Shown: one piece after another, positions 48,369-58,021 of the stretch
Position numbering within the stretch: position 1 is the first letter of the stretch
Layout of the letters: each line of letters starts with the position of its first letter
Assembly (NCBI GenBank): GCA_037043235.1
Contig: JAWRVZ010000287.1
Location: forward strand, 496,001-560,000
Source of the DNA: Rhodeus uyekii
Lineage: Eukaryota; Chordata; Actinopteri; Cypriniformes; Acheilognathidae
Direction: 5' to 3'
Length of the DNA: 64,000 bases
Translations under genes and position numbers: made by a program
The notes under the pieces: generated by a model
Told to the model about the DNA's origin: nothing
The model's database searches: none
The model's input: the letters and a program-made list of their open reading frames with translations, nothing else

Positions 48369-48738
48369 AAGTTTGTTTGAGTTCATGCCGTGTCTCCTCG
48401 ACTTCGTCTGAACCACGACAACCCTGACAATAACAGGCCCATGCAAGGTTTTGTTGACGTACTCGGCAATAATGCAATAGCAAAGCATCCCAAAATCCCG
48501 TTTTCTGTTGAGAGCGGGCATTATACGAATGTCAACACAACAGTTGTCACGATCCCGTTACCGGTAAGCTCGCGGACGTTTTTCTCTTTTATCTCACAGA
48601 TTTGAGAACAACATTGAACCGGATAATGAGAGGGGCCAAGAGCCTGCTTTCTTCCTCGTACAAATACTAGTAACAGACTCATTGAAACGCATTCAAAGCG
48701 ACACAGCATGACACTCATTTACAGTAAAAAACACAGAC
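48369..48738. other. intergenic, nothing identified
   Basis: It is unique-looking sequence between the L2 insertion and the U2 copy, with only short open frames. Confidence 0.4.
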
Positions 48739-48753
48739 GGCTGCCTTTTAACC
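48739..48753 (-). promoter_or_regulatory. snRNA 3' box-like element after the U2 copy
   Basis: The - strand GGTTAAAAGGCAG lies about 10 nt past the U2 3' end. The preceding CCCTTGACGTGG also resembles the flank of the U1 copy. Confidence 0.55.
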
Positions 48754-48762
48754 ACGTCAAGG

Positions 48763-48913
48763 GGGTGCACCGCTCCCGGAAGTACTGCAATACCGGGTAG
48801 ATGCGTGGAGTGGAAGGAGCAAGCCCCTATTCCAGCTCCCCGTTTCAAAAATCAATATAATATTTGGTGCCCGGGTGGGGCACGTATCAGATATTAAACT
48901 GATAAGAACAGAT
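48763..48913 (-). ncRNA. U2 snRNA nucleotides 38-188 (5' part missing)
   Basis: The - strand starts ATCTGTTCTTATCAG, then TTTAATATCTGATACG, and ends GCAGTACTTCCGGGAGCGG then TGCACCC. These are the U2 sequences from nucleotide 38 to the 3' end, 151 nt, which is exactly the length expected. Stem-loop IIb is a perfect 6-bp stem with changed bases on both sides (GTGCCC/GGGCAC). The Sm-site region ATTTTTGA is close to consensus. Nucleotides 1-37, including most of the branchpoint-pairing GUAGUA, are absent and replaced by the poly(A) end of a Tx1-clade LINE. It cannot function as U2. Confidence 0.93.
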
Positions 48914-49384
48914 TTGTTTTGTTTTTTTTGACATATTTTTATTGTTACAATCATTCATACTTCACACTTTTTAATATTTTTTGTCATTTTGAAAACATGG
49001 GAAACAATCATAATCAGTAAAAAAATAAAATAAAAAAATTGCCACGCTTAAAATCCACATATACATGTTAAAAGGGTTTTTGACATTTAAGTAGTCAAAT
49101 GAATGGCTAAAATAAATACAAAAAAATAAAACAGTAAAACACAAATTAAAACCTTCCTCTTATATTATGCAGAACCGGGTATGTCTTAAAAAACATTTAA
49201 AACTTCCACTCAGCTCCTCCAAAACCAGTCCCGCAGACCCGGATGTACTGGGCCCAGCGGAAATCCTCTTTAGCCACGGCCTCGCTGCTCCACCTGGGGT
49301 ATTGGGGGGCATCTATGGGCAGCCAGGGCTCGTGGCCGTGGGGACCTTTTCCAGTGTAGCTCTGGCCCCCACATCTGAATGGCG

Positions 49385-49871
49385 TCATGCGGAGTAGTCC
49401 TGCAGCCTGTTTTTTGCCATTCGTATGGTGGCGTGGAGGGACCCCTTCATGCGCTTCCCTACCAGCAGGTTTCTGGAGGTCCAAATGGCGTCGTTTATAC
49501 AGATTATGGTGAGCCAGAGCTTGGTCTCTTGACTCACCACACCCCTAATCCTGAAGTCTGAGACCCCCCCTGCTGGCAGGTAAGGGAATTGCTGGGGACC
49601 AGCTGTCGCCCACAGGTCCCTCACGGCGCTGCACTCCCAGAGCGCATGCCTCACGGTCTCGGGCGCGCCACACCCGGGCCGCGGGCAGATGGAAACTCAC
49701 AAGCATCACGGCCCTGACCGGGAGGATCTCATGGGCAACCATCCATGCCAGGTCTCGGTGTCGGTTCTGGAGAGCTGAGTGGGCCACATTGCGCCAAACC
49801 GTTTGGGATTCACCTAGCGTGAGCCCGCGCACTCGACACAGTTGTTCCTGGTCCTGCACAATGGTAATCAA
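49385..49871 (-). pseudogene. Tx1 ORF2 C-terminal zinc-finger domain (frameshifted)
   Basis: In alternating frames the - strand reads TVWRNVAHSALQNRHRDLAW, VAHEILPVRAV, then RPGCGAPETVRHALWEC and SAVRDLW. This is the conserved Cys/His C-terminal region that follows the RT in Tx1/L1 elements. At least one frameshift lies near 49670-49690. The tail ends near RMAKNRLQDY. Confidence 0.8.
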
Positions 49872-49946
49872 AGATTTGTGGTTGGTTAAAACAGTGGCAT
49901 CATTTCCTTCTAAAACATATTTCTTTAAAAATGTCTTGATAAAATT

Positions 49947-50723
49947 TTATTCTTTTGACAAGTTAAAAGACACTGGGGTTTTTAAGTCAACTGGTATAAT
50001 TTTTAAAGCCCTTAAGTACGACCCCATCCAGAAACGAGCCATGGCCGCTGTTTTGTTCTCTTTGGACGGGGTCAATGCATATTTTATGTGCAGGGCAACA
50101 AAACGACTGCCTAAAAACAGGTGAGGGTCGGGGAGGCCTTTTCCACCGTTCTCTCTTCTTTTTTTAACGACCTCCCTCTTGAAATGCACCGATGAAATGT
50201 CAGTTGCTAAAAGGGTTACGTCGTCCATATATAAAACACAGGTCGCTGTCAGTCCACCACTCCCAGGAATCCTCAGTCCATTAATCCATTTGTCCCTTCT
50301 CAAGATCTGTGCCAGTGGCTCAATGCATGCCACATACAAGAGAGGAGATAACGGGCACCCCTGACGGACACCGCTGCAAATATTTATTGCTTTGGATATA
50401 TGCCCATTTACAATAATTTTGCTGACTAGACTATTATACAGCAGTCCCACCCAAGCTATAAACCTCCTCGGGAAACCCATTTTTATCAGAACCTGAAGCA
50501 GGTAATGGTGCGAGACGCGATCAAAAGCTTTTTCAAAATCTAAATTTAGGACTACTGACGGAATATTTCTGTCTCTCATATAACAGATGGCATCTCTAAT
50601 CAGCACTAGGCTGTCTGTGATCTTTCTCCGGGGCACAGCACAAGCTTGATCCAGGTGGATTACGTCCTCTAAAACGGTTGACATACGTGTAGCTAAAATC
50701 TTACTAAAAAGTTTACAATCCAA
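49947..50723 (-). pseudogene. Tx1 ORF2 reverse transcriptase core with internal deletion
   Basis: The 258 codons include LDFEKAFD (residues 61-68, first catalytic Asp), GVRQGCPLSPLL (118-129) and the catalytic box YMDD (165-168), where LINEs usually have YADD. Shortly after, at about residues 181-187, the frame jumps to KRRENGGKGLPDPHLF, a segment normally located far downstream, so most of the thumb and connector is deleted. A frameshift separates this from the N-terminal RT piece at 50753. Confidence 0.88.
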
Positions 50724-50752
50724 ATTTAAAAGCGTGATTGGTCTCCAGTTCT

Positions 50753-50994
50753 TTAAGTCAGTCTTGTCACCTTTTTTTGTATTAAAGACACTATCCCTAC
50801 TCTAAAGCCGTCTGGAAGTCTCTCAAGGGTCTCAAGTTCTTTAAAAACAGTCAGTAAATCGTGTGCTAAAATGTCCCAGAAAGTCAGATAAAACTCACAG
50901 GGAAGTCCATCCATACCTGGGGACTTCCCCCTTTTAAAACTTTTAAGAGCATTCTGAATTTCTAAAAGAGTAAAATCCTGAGATAAAAGCACAC
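50753..50994 (-). pseudogene. Tx1 ORF2 RT N-terminal piece
   Basis: It encodes QDFTLLEIQNALKSFKRGKS then PGMDGLPCEFY, the first RT block, and FRVGIVSLIQKK. A length change in the A-run of the last codons shifts the frame before the next RT piece. The 5' neighbour of this exon-like piece is now at 60157, across the Harbinger insertion. Confidence 0.85.
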
Positions 50995-51372
50995 CTGGGG
51001 CCTCATGTATCAACACTACTTACGCACAAAAACATTGCGTTCACCAGCTTTCACGCTCACGGTGGGATGTACTAAAAGTGAAACTAACGTGACAATGTGC
51101 GTTTCTCCACGGCAAGTTCATGGCTGGCGTAAGTTCATTTCTCATAGTTTTGTCCGTTGGCGACTCCTACAGGCAATGAAGTGAAGGTGCAAACATTATA
51201 CAACGAATTGTTCCTCAAGTCTGTGGGAAGCATTGCTATTAATTTGTAATGTATAAAATAATTGATACCGTATATATTGTCACACAAGCCTTATGGGAAT
51301 ATTCTATAAATTATGCAATTAAGTAAGAACATATAAAAGCAAGTGCAAATTGACACAACCCTTAGTCTGGCA

Positions 51373-51992
51373 ATGGCAGCTTTGGCAATATTAGAGGACA
51401 TTGCTAATGGCAGAATCCGAAGAGAACGAGCTTTTAGGGACCACAATGATTTTCTGGCCCAGGATGATGACTGGCTAATCAGCCATGTCAGATTTACAAG
51501 GGCTATCCTCCGAATCTAGTTGGGTCCGAATCTAGAGAGAGAGACAGCGAGGAAACACGCAATACCCATTCCGTTACAGGTGCTGACAACGCTTAGTTTC
51601 CTGGCAAATGATTATTTCCAAAGAGAACTGGCAGACCGCTCAGAAATAAGCGAGTCGTCTTTGAGCCGCGCAACGCCGCGCAACGCCGCGCAATGCCCAT
51701 TTGATGGTTCATTTATGATGTAGTTGACCAGCCAAACATTAAAATGCAATTTGCAACGATAGCTGGTTTCCCTAATGTAAACGGAGCGATCGACTGCACA
51801 CACATATAAGGCACCATCTGAAGATGAATTTGCATATGTGAATCGGAAGCATTTCTATTCAATAAATGTGCAGATTATATGTGATGCGCAAATACGCCTA
51901 ACAGATATTGTAGCAAGATCAAACAGCATGGTTGAGTGCGCGATGGGTGGCTTCTTGGTGAGTGATGCATTTAAAGTTATGGTTCTATCTAA
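51373..51992 (+). pseudogene. HARBI1-like Harbinger transposase, truncated
   Basis: It starts at ATG 51373 (MAALAILEDIANGRIRRERA) and hits an in-frame TAG at 51517-51519. It continues with LGPNLERETARKHAIPIPLQ, VLTTLSFLAN and LADRSEISESSLSR, closely following the helix-turn-helix region of HARBI1. A small GCGCAACGCC expansion at 51668-51692 and a deletion follow. Then come IAGFPNVNGAIDCTHI (first catalytic Asp of the DDE triad), APSEDEFAYVNRKHFYSINV and, in another frame, RDGWLLGE. The C-terminal third with the last catalytic residue is missing where the next element begins. Confidence 0.88.
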
Positions 51993-51999
51993 TAGAGGA

Positions 52000-52414
52000 G
52001 AGTGGGGCACAACGTAACACTTTTTGGTTTTAGCCAAATAATGAACAAAGTAATAGGGTTAGACAAACCATATTTTTATACAAAAAACATACAAGCCTCT
52101 CCTATAAATGAGCACTGTTTTCATGTCCGTTGGACCTACCGTTTCTGTGCAGTATCGGCAAAAGCGCAAGGAGTAAAATGTTACTTCTTACCCGTGAGTG
52201 GGGCTCGTTGTAACAGACAGCGGGTTAGTTCACCATGTTATCCAATGCATGTTCATTCACGTATTTTTATTTGTTTAAAAAAGTGGCGTCTTGATGATCA
52301 TAAGAATAACTTATGAATTAAATATATTTTTCCCTTTATTTTTTGCATTTGTTATGCTTTGAACAATGTAATGACATGACGTTTTAATAAGTTAATACAA
52401 TGCAAAATATATGA
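52000..52414. other. left arm of the GTAAC-ended element, noncoding
   Basis: It contains further GTAACA-type motifs (TGTAACAGACAG near 52210) and AT-rich sequence. No gene was seen. Confidence 0.45.
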
Positions 52415-52527
52415 TTCACGAGTTCACACGAATGATTCAGGAGCAATAAATGGTAAGCATATTTGGCGTGCTGTCCGAGGAGAGGGCTCCGAGCTTGGTA
52501 TTCAGCCCGAACCTGGAGCACTCCCCC
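52415..52527. repeat. module A, copy 1
   Basis: It runs from TTCACGAGTTCACAC through TTTGGCGTGCTGTCCGAGG to GGAGCACTCCCCC. It recurs at 52740-52856 with a 4-bp insertion (TTAC) near its start and few substitutions. The sense of AATGGTAAGC inside resembles a splice donor, but no gene context supports it. Confidence 0.7.
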
Positions 52528-52583
52528 CGTATCCTGACTTTGATAGGAACAATTAAGTGTGAGGAGTTGGGGTGGTGGAGGGA

Positions 52584-52741
52584 TGCCGGAAAATGTGAAA
52601 GAGCTGTAGGTGAGTCAAACATGTCTATATATACATGCTTCCTCTCCTGCTGATAGGATGAGGAGTAATTGCTGGTGACGTGTTGATTGTGTTAATCGTT
52701 TGAACGTGCTCCTCCCGAACTTTGTTAATAAAACATCATTT
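52584..52741. repeat. module B, copy 1 (158 bp)
   Basis: It begins TGCCGGAAAATGTGAAAGAG and ends TTAATAAAACATCATTT. It matches 59029-59186 at all but two positions. It contains an AATAAA signal and a donor-like GTAGGTGAGT. Confidence 0.85.
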
Positions 52742-52856
52742 CACGAGTTCACACTTACGAATGATTCAGGAGCAATAAATGGTAAGCATATTTGGCGTGC
52801 TGTCCGAGGAGAGGGCTCCGAGCTCGGTATTCAGCCCGAACCTGGAGCACTCCCCC
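52740..52856. repeat. module A, copy 2
   Basis: It is the second copy of the module at 52415, directly after module B. After the C-run the two copies diverge completely. Confidence 0.7.
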
Positions 52857-52974
52857 AAAAATTGCAATCTAGTCGGACAGCCGCTAAAGATTTTGATGAC
52901 CCCCCAAAGAATTGCGAAGTTATGGCTGAGGGGGGAAAAATGTGAGTTCGGGAGGGCAGATAAATGATTTTAGA

Positions 52975-54556
52975 AGCTTGCTCCTGCGGGAGCGTCACTG
53001 CTGCGGCAGTGGAATTTAGAAGCTTGCTCCTGCGGGAGCGTCACTGCTGCGGCAGTGGAAGTTAGAGAGAGCTGGAAGATAGAGGGAGCTTGCTCCTGCG
53101 GGAGCGTCACTGCTGCGGCAGTGGAAGTTAGAGAGAGCTGGAAGATAGAGAGGGCTTGCTCCTGCGGGAGCGTCACTGCTGCGGCAGTGGCAGTTAGAGA
53201 GAGCTGGAAGATAGAGGGAGCTTGCTCCTGCGGGAGCGTCACTGCTGCGGCAGTGGCAGTTAGAGAGAGCTGGAAGATAGAGGGAGCTTGCTCCTGCGGG
53301 AGCGTCACTGCTGCGGCAGTGGCAGTTAGAGAGAGCTGGAAGATAGAGGGAGCTTGCTCCTGCGGGAGCGTCACTGCTGCGGCAGTGAAAGTTAGAGAGA
53401 GCTGGAAGATAGAGAGAGCTTGCTCCTGCGGGAGCGTCACTGCTGCGGCAGTGAAAGTTAGAGAGAGCTGGAAGATAGAGAGGGCTTGCTCCTGCGGGAG
53501 CGTCACTGCTGCGGCAGTGGCAGTTAGAGAGAGCTGGAAGATAGAGGGAGCTTGCTCCTGCGGGAGCGTCACTGCTGCGGCAGTGGCAGTTAGAGAGAGC
53601 TGGAAGATAGAGGGAGCTTACTCCTGCGGGAGCGTCACTGCTGCGGCAGTGAAAGTTAGAGAGAGCTGGAAGATAGAGGGAGCTTGCTCCTGCGGGAGCG
53701 TCACTGCTGCAGCAGTGGCAGTTAGAGAGAGCTGGAAGATAGAGGGAGCTTGCTCCTGCGGGAGCGTCACTGCTGCGGCAGTGGCAGTTAGAGAGAGCTG
53801 GAAGATAGAGGGAGCTTGCTCCTGCGGGAGCGTCACTGCTGCGGCAGTGAAAGTTAGAGAGAGCTGGAAGATAGAGAGAGCTTGCTCCTGCGGGAGCGTC
53901 ACTGCTGCGGCAGTGAAAGTTAGAGAGAGCTGGAAGATAGAGAGGGCTTGCTCCTGCGGGAGCGTCACTGCTGCGGCAGTGGAAGTTAGAGAGAGCTGGA
54001 AGATAGAGAGAGCTTGCTCCTGCGGGAGCGTCACTGCTGCGGCAGTGGAAGATAGAGAGAGCTTGCTCCTGCGGGAGCGTCACTGCTGCGGCAGTGGAAG
54101 TTAGAGAGAGCTGGAAGATAGAGAGAGCTTGCTCCTGCGGGAGCGTCACTGCTGCGGCAGTGGCAGTTAGAGAGAGCTGGAAGATAGAGAGAGCTTGCTC
54201 CTGCGGGAGCGTCACTGCTGCGGCAGTGGAAGTTAGAGAGAGCTGGAAGATAGAGAGAGCTTGCTCCTGCGGGAGCGTCACTGCTGCGGCAGTGGCAGTT
54301 AGAGAGAGCTGGAAGATAGAGAGAGCTTGCTCCTGCGGGAGCGTCACTGCTGCGGCAGTGGAAGTTAGAGAGAGCTGGAAGATAAAGAGAGCTTGCTCCT
54401 GCGGGAGCGTCACTGCTGCGGCAGTGGAAGTTAAAGAGAGCTGGAAGATAGAGAGAGCTTGCTCCTGCGGGAGCGTCACTGCTGCGGCAGTGAAAGTTAG
54501 AGAGAGCTGGAAGATAGAGAGAGCTTGCTCCTGCGGGAGCGTCACTGCTGCGGCAT
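52975..54556. repeat. 66-bp hairpin minisatellite, 25 units
   Basis: Units start (at CTCCTGCGGG) at 52981, 53027, then every 66 bp from 53093 to 54017, then 54066, then every 66 bp from 54132 to 54528. Three units are short (46, 49 and the partial last). Each unit has two perfect palindromes with the same TGCG loop: GCTCC-TGCG-GGAGC and CACTGC-TGCG-GCAGTG, followed by GTTAGAGAGAGCTGGAAGAT. Spacers alternate among GGAAGTT, GGCAGTT and GAAAGTT. As 66 is divisible by three and the unit has few stops, long frames are open on both strands; these are not evidence for protein. Confidence 0.92.
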
Positions 54557-54579
54557 TGGGGGTTCTGTTCAGTGTTGTA

Positions 54580-55600
54580 GTCTTTTGGTTACAGACGTCT
54601 AAATACACTCAAGAAATAACAAAATCGATATGGTTTGTAAAAAGCATGAGTAAAACCTTTCAATTATAAATTGACAGTTGAATTTATGTCAGATGCATGT
54701 TGCATATTTAATTTCAAAACGAACTTACCTGTCGAAACAAACTTACCTGTTGGAGATCGGAATATCAAAGTTTAAGAAAGATCACAACCTTATTGGCTTT
54801 GAATAAGCCCTGAGCAGGGGTTCATCCAAATATCATAGACTTATAAAGCATATCATAGACTTAAAGGGAGTCTTGAAATTACTTTGGTTACAGACGTCTA
54901 AATACACTCAAGAAATAACAAAATCAGTATGGTTTGTAAAAAGCATAAGTAAAACCTTTCAATTATAAATTGACAGTTGAATTTCTATCAGATGCAATTA
55001 GAAGCTGGCTCCTGGGGGAGCATCACTGCTGCGGCGGTGGAAGTTGGAGAGAGCTAGCTCCTGCGGGAGCGTCACTGCTGCGGCAGTGGAAGTTAGAGAG
55101 AGCTTGCTCTTGCGGGAGCGATACTGCTGCGGCAGAGGGAGTTCTGTGCAGTGTTTCAGTTTCAGTTTTCAGTTTCAATTTCAGGGGTCTTGAAATCACT
55201 CTGGTTACAGACGTCTAAATACACTCAAGAAATCACAAAATCAGTATGGTTTGTAAAAGCATAAGTAAAACCTTTCAATTATAAATTGACAGGTGAATTT
55301 ATATCAGATGCATGTTGCATATTTAATTTCAAAACAAACTTACCTGTTGGAGATCGGAATGTCAAAGTTTATGAAAGTTCACAAACTTATTGGCTTTGAA
55401 TAAACCCTGAGCAGGGGTTCATCCAAATATCATGGACTTATAAAGCTTATCATAGACTTAAAGGGAGTCTTGAAATTACTTTGGTTACAGACGTCTAAAT
55501 ACACTCAAGAAATAACAAAATCAGTATGGTTTGTAAAAGCATGAGTAAAACCTTTCAATTATAAATTGACAGTTGAATTTATATCAGATGCAATTAGAAG
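54580..55600. repeat. recurrent ~300-bp noncoding module
   Basis: GGTTACAGACGTCTAAATAC starts near 54587, 54886, 55203 and 55483. It is followed each time by CAGTATGGTTTGTAAA, AAAACCTTTCAATTATAAAT and TGACAG. Two longer copies also share CTGTTGGAGATCGGAAT, TTATTGGCTTTGAATAA and CATAGACTTAAAGGGAGTC. A diverged piece lies at 58153. No coding potential is evident. Confidence 0.8.
55000..55140. repeat. dispersed hairpin units (three)
   Basis: These are three shortened minisatellite units between modules, the first with a GCTCC-TGGG-GGAGC hairpin. Confidence 0.75.
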
Positions 55601-55840
55601 CTGGCTCCTGGGGGAGCGTCACTGCTGCGGCAGTGGAAGTTAGAGATAGCTTGCTCCTGCGGGAGCGTCACTGCTGCGGCAGTGGAAGTTAGAGATAGCT
55701 TGCTCCTGCGGGAGCGTCACTGCTGCGGCAGTGGTAGTTAGAGATAGCTTGCTCCTGCGGGAGCATCACTGCTGCGGCAGTTGAAGTTAGAGATAGCTTG
55801 CTCCTGCGGGAGTGTCAGTGCTGCGGCAATGGAAGCAATG
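55598..55840. repeat. second block of hairpin units (~49 bp each)
   Basis: Five units have the short spacer GGAAGTTAGAGATAGCTTG. The last is diverged (GGAGTGTCAGTGCTGCGGCA then ATGG). Confidence 0.8.
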
Positions 55841-57301
55841 GCCATGAAGTTGTAAGTGGGGAGGAGCTGATGCTTAACGGAAGACCTTGTTTGAATGTGC
55901 GATCTGTTTGGTCTGATGTGGCTCTTGAAAGCTTCTGGAGACCGGCGGCGCAATGCTTGTATTACTGTTGGGAAAAGGCCTTGCACAGCCGTGGTTGCTG
56001 CACCTGTGCGAAATGAATGGCTGGATGAATGGTCTGTTGGGAATCCGGTTTGGGGTAGCGTAGCTTTAAGAAGTTTGGAACCGGAACTTGTAATGGGGTG
56101 GAATCGTCTATAGAGAGTGGGACGGATGGGAGTTTAGCCTGCGAGTTTCTGAATGAAAGTAGGCTGAGTGGATGTGATGGTGGGTTATGAGCATCTGAGG
56201 TAACCAAGCCAGTGTGAACATGGCTTCACTGCTGCGGCAGTGGGAAAATTCCCCCTTGGCTGACTCCTGCGGGAGTGTGGGGGAACATCATTGCTGCGGC
56301 AATGGGGGCAGCGGTGGAATCATTTCTATTTGAACTGAGCTCATGCGGGAGTGAGGAGGTGCATCACTACGGTAGAGACCATGTGGAGCAGACCACGTGT
56401 GGAGTGGAAAGTCATGAACTTTTCCACTCCACATGTAATCCTCCGAGGGAGTGGTTTGAAGCGAAAGCTTGAAGAATGAACATTTAGCGTCGATAAATAT
56501 CAACTCTGAATATTGATGTACTGGTTGGGAATAGGTCCACCTCTGATGGCAGCAGCCTTAAGTTCAGTTGGGATTTGCGTTCGACTGTTGTTGGCGACAG
56601 AGGTGGTTCTAAGCAGCAGTGTTTGTGGAATGGCATGGCAGAGAACGGGATGAAGGAGAATTAGCATGGTGGAGAGAATTAGGTGGGAAAGGCCAGGGGC
56701 GAAGCCACTTGCGGAGGCGGCCTCACGCTAGGATCGGAAGGCCGGGCTGCAGGCCTAACATAGGGGAGAAGTTAGGTACGTGCTGCCGTTGCTAACCCTG
56801 CACCGCTGGCGGAGGCAAGCTCGCGCTTAAAGGGCGGCGTTTGTCGCTAGATGCTGGCATGTGAGGTGCAGTGCTGGAAAACTGCAGTGTGCTGCTGCGT
56901 CTTAACGCTTGGAAATCTGGTTTGCAAGGGAGAGATATGAAGATTTAAGGAACGTACGTTTGAGGCATTTGAAGGTAGAGTTGATTTGGAGATGGTACGG
57001 CTGACTGAAGCGAGACCTATTCTAGTTAATTTGCTTTGATCGTCCTCCTTTACTATTGATACGAGTGCTGAGGTGTCGTAGGAAGTTGGGCAAGAAGGTG
57101 GATGTCTTGATGGTGGAGGTGAAGGCAAGCCTCGGCGTCATAGGGTGCGACAACGGAGCGGAAGAGCTGGCGACCGCGTGGTGTTGTTGGAGGCTCGGTT
57201 GCAGTGTTTGTTGAGTGCAAGAGCTCCTTTCGACAGTGGGATACAATGAAGGAACTTGGGAGGAAGAGTTTATCGTGAAACTGGTACATCTCAATCTTGG
57301 G
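55841..57301. other. noncoding stretch with diverged hairpins
   Basis: At 56222-56360 three more hairpins occur with altered but still pairing arms (ACTCC-TGCG-GGAGT and CATTGC-TGCG-GCAATG). The rest is unique-looking with moderate GC and only short frames. GGAGGCGGCCTCACGCT near 56715 and GGAGGCAAGCTCGCGCT near 56811 are a weak internal repeat. Confidence 0.5.
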
Positions 57302-58021
57302 CAGGGGTGGCCAACCTGCTCAGCATAATGAGCCTCGAAATAAGCCCGTGGCTGCGGAGCCGCATGAAAGACTGTTAAATTCGCATTTGTTGATGGGGTT
57401 TTTGACATTAGCAAGGTCTCGCACATATATCACACATTTAATATGTTTATAAATAAATTCTTTAATACTTTTTACATATGGCGACCCACGAGCTATGCAA
57501 GCATGCAGAGACAATGCGTCTGTGGATTATATATGCGGGAAAAACGGTATATCATCTCATTGACGGTGACAGGAAGTATAAAAGTAAGCAGCGGCTTGGA
57601 AATGTAGTGATCGGTTGGAAACGTCTCCGGTTACTATCGTAACCTCTGTAATTTTATCATATTTCGTTTAGAGAAGTATGAAGGCAATGCTATTTAAGAT
57701 ATTTATACCGTCTGGCAGCCAGATCTGCATCGCGCTACGATTGGCCAGTTGTCCACTGCTGTTATCCGTGAAGTTTCAGAAATGACGTGAAGGGGAGGAG
57801 TTCCCGAATGCATTTCATTAAACAACTCGTTCCTACTCTCGAAAGGGAACGCGCTTCTGCGCGCCTCTATTTGAATTCGGAAAACATCATGTCCACGTGA
57901 GCGGCGGCTGATCTTGGCAGGATACATGTAAATTTATGTTTATGTAGAAAAAAAGGTCTCAGCGGGCCGGATGAGAGCCGCGAAAGCAGTCAAAGAGCCG
58001 CGTGCGGGTTGGCTGCCCCTG
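57302..58021. mobile_element. non-autonomous hAT element
   Basis: The ends are CAGGGGTGGCCAACC and, inverted at the right, CAGGGGCAGCCAACC, typical of hAT. The flanking 8-bp sequences ATCTTGGG (57294-57301) and CTCTTGGA (58022-58029) match at six positions, in keeping with an aged hAT target duplication. Its 720 bp encode nothing recognisable. Confidence 0.8.

Larger units (their letters stand above)
48914..50997 (-). mobile_element. Tx1-clade L1 (Keno-like), 3' part, inserted in U2 at nt 37/38
   Basis: The - strand 3' end is A-rich (AAAAAAAACAAAACA) and abuts U2 nucleotide 38 in the same orientation. The 3' UTR (48930-49150) is AT-rich. The coding remnants upstream are ORF2 C-terminus, RT core and RT N-terminus. 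The element is interrupted at 50997 by a Harbinger transposon and resumes at 60154. Keno is the described U2-specific Tx1 lineage of fishes; assignment to it rests on the site and clade, not on an alignment. Confidence 0.82.

Noticed and set aside
49789..50124. 111-codon + strand frame
   Set aside because: It is antisense to the RT remnant of the Tx1 element.
53016..54608. Long open frames of 138-530 codons on both strands with a 22-residue repeat
   Set aside because: The 66-bp unit length is a multiple of three, so any frame without a stop in one unit stays open throughout. Open frames occur on both strands and in more than one frame. The sequence is better explained as a hairpin minisatellite.
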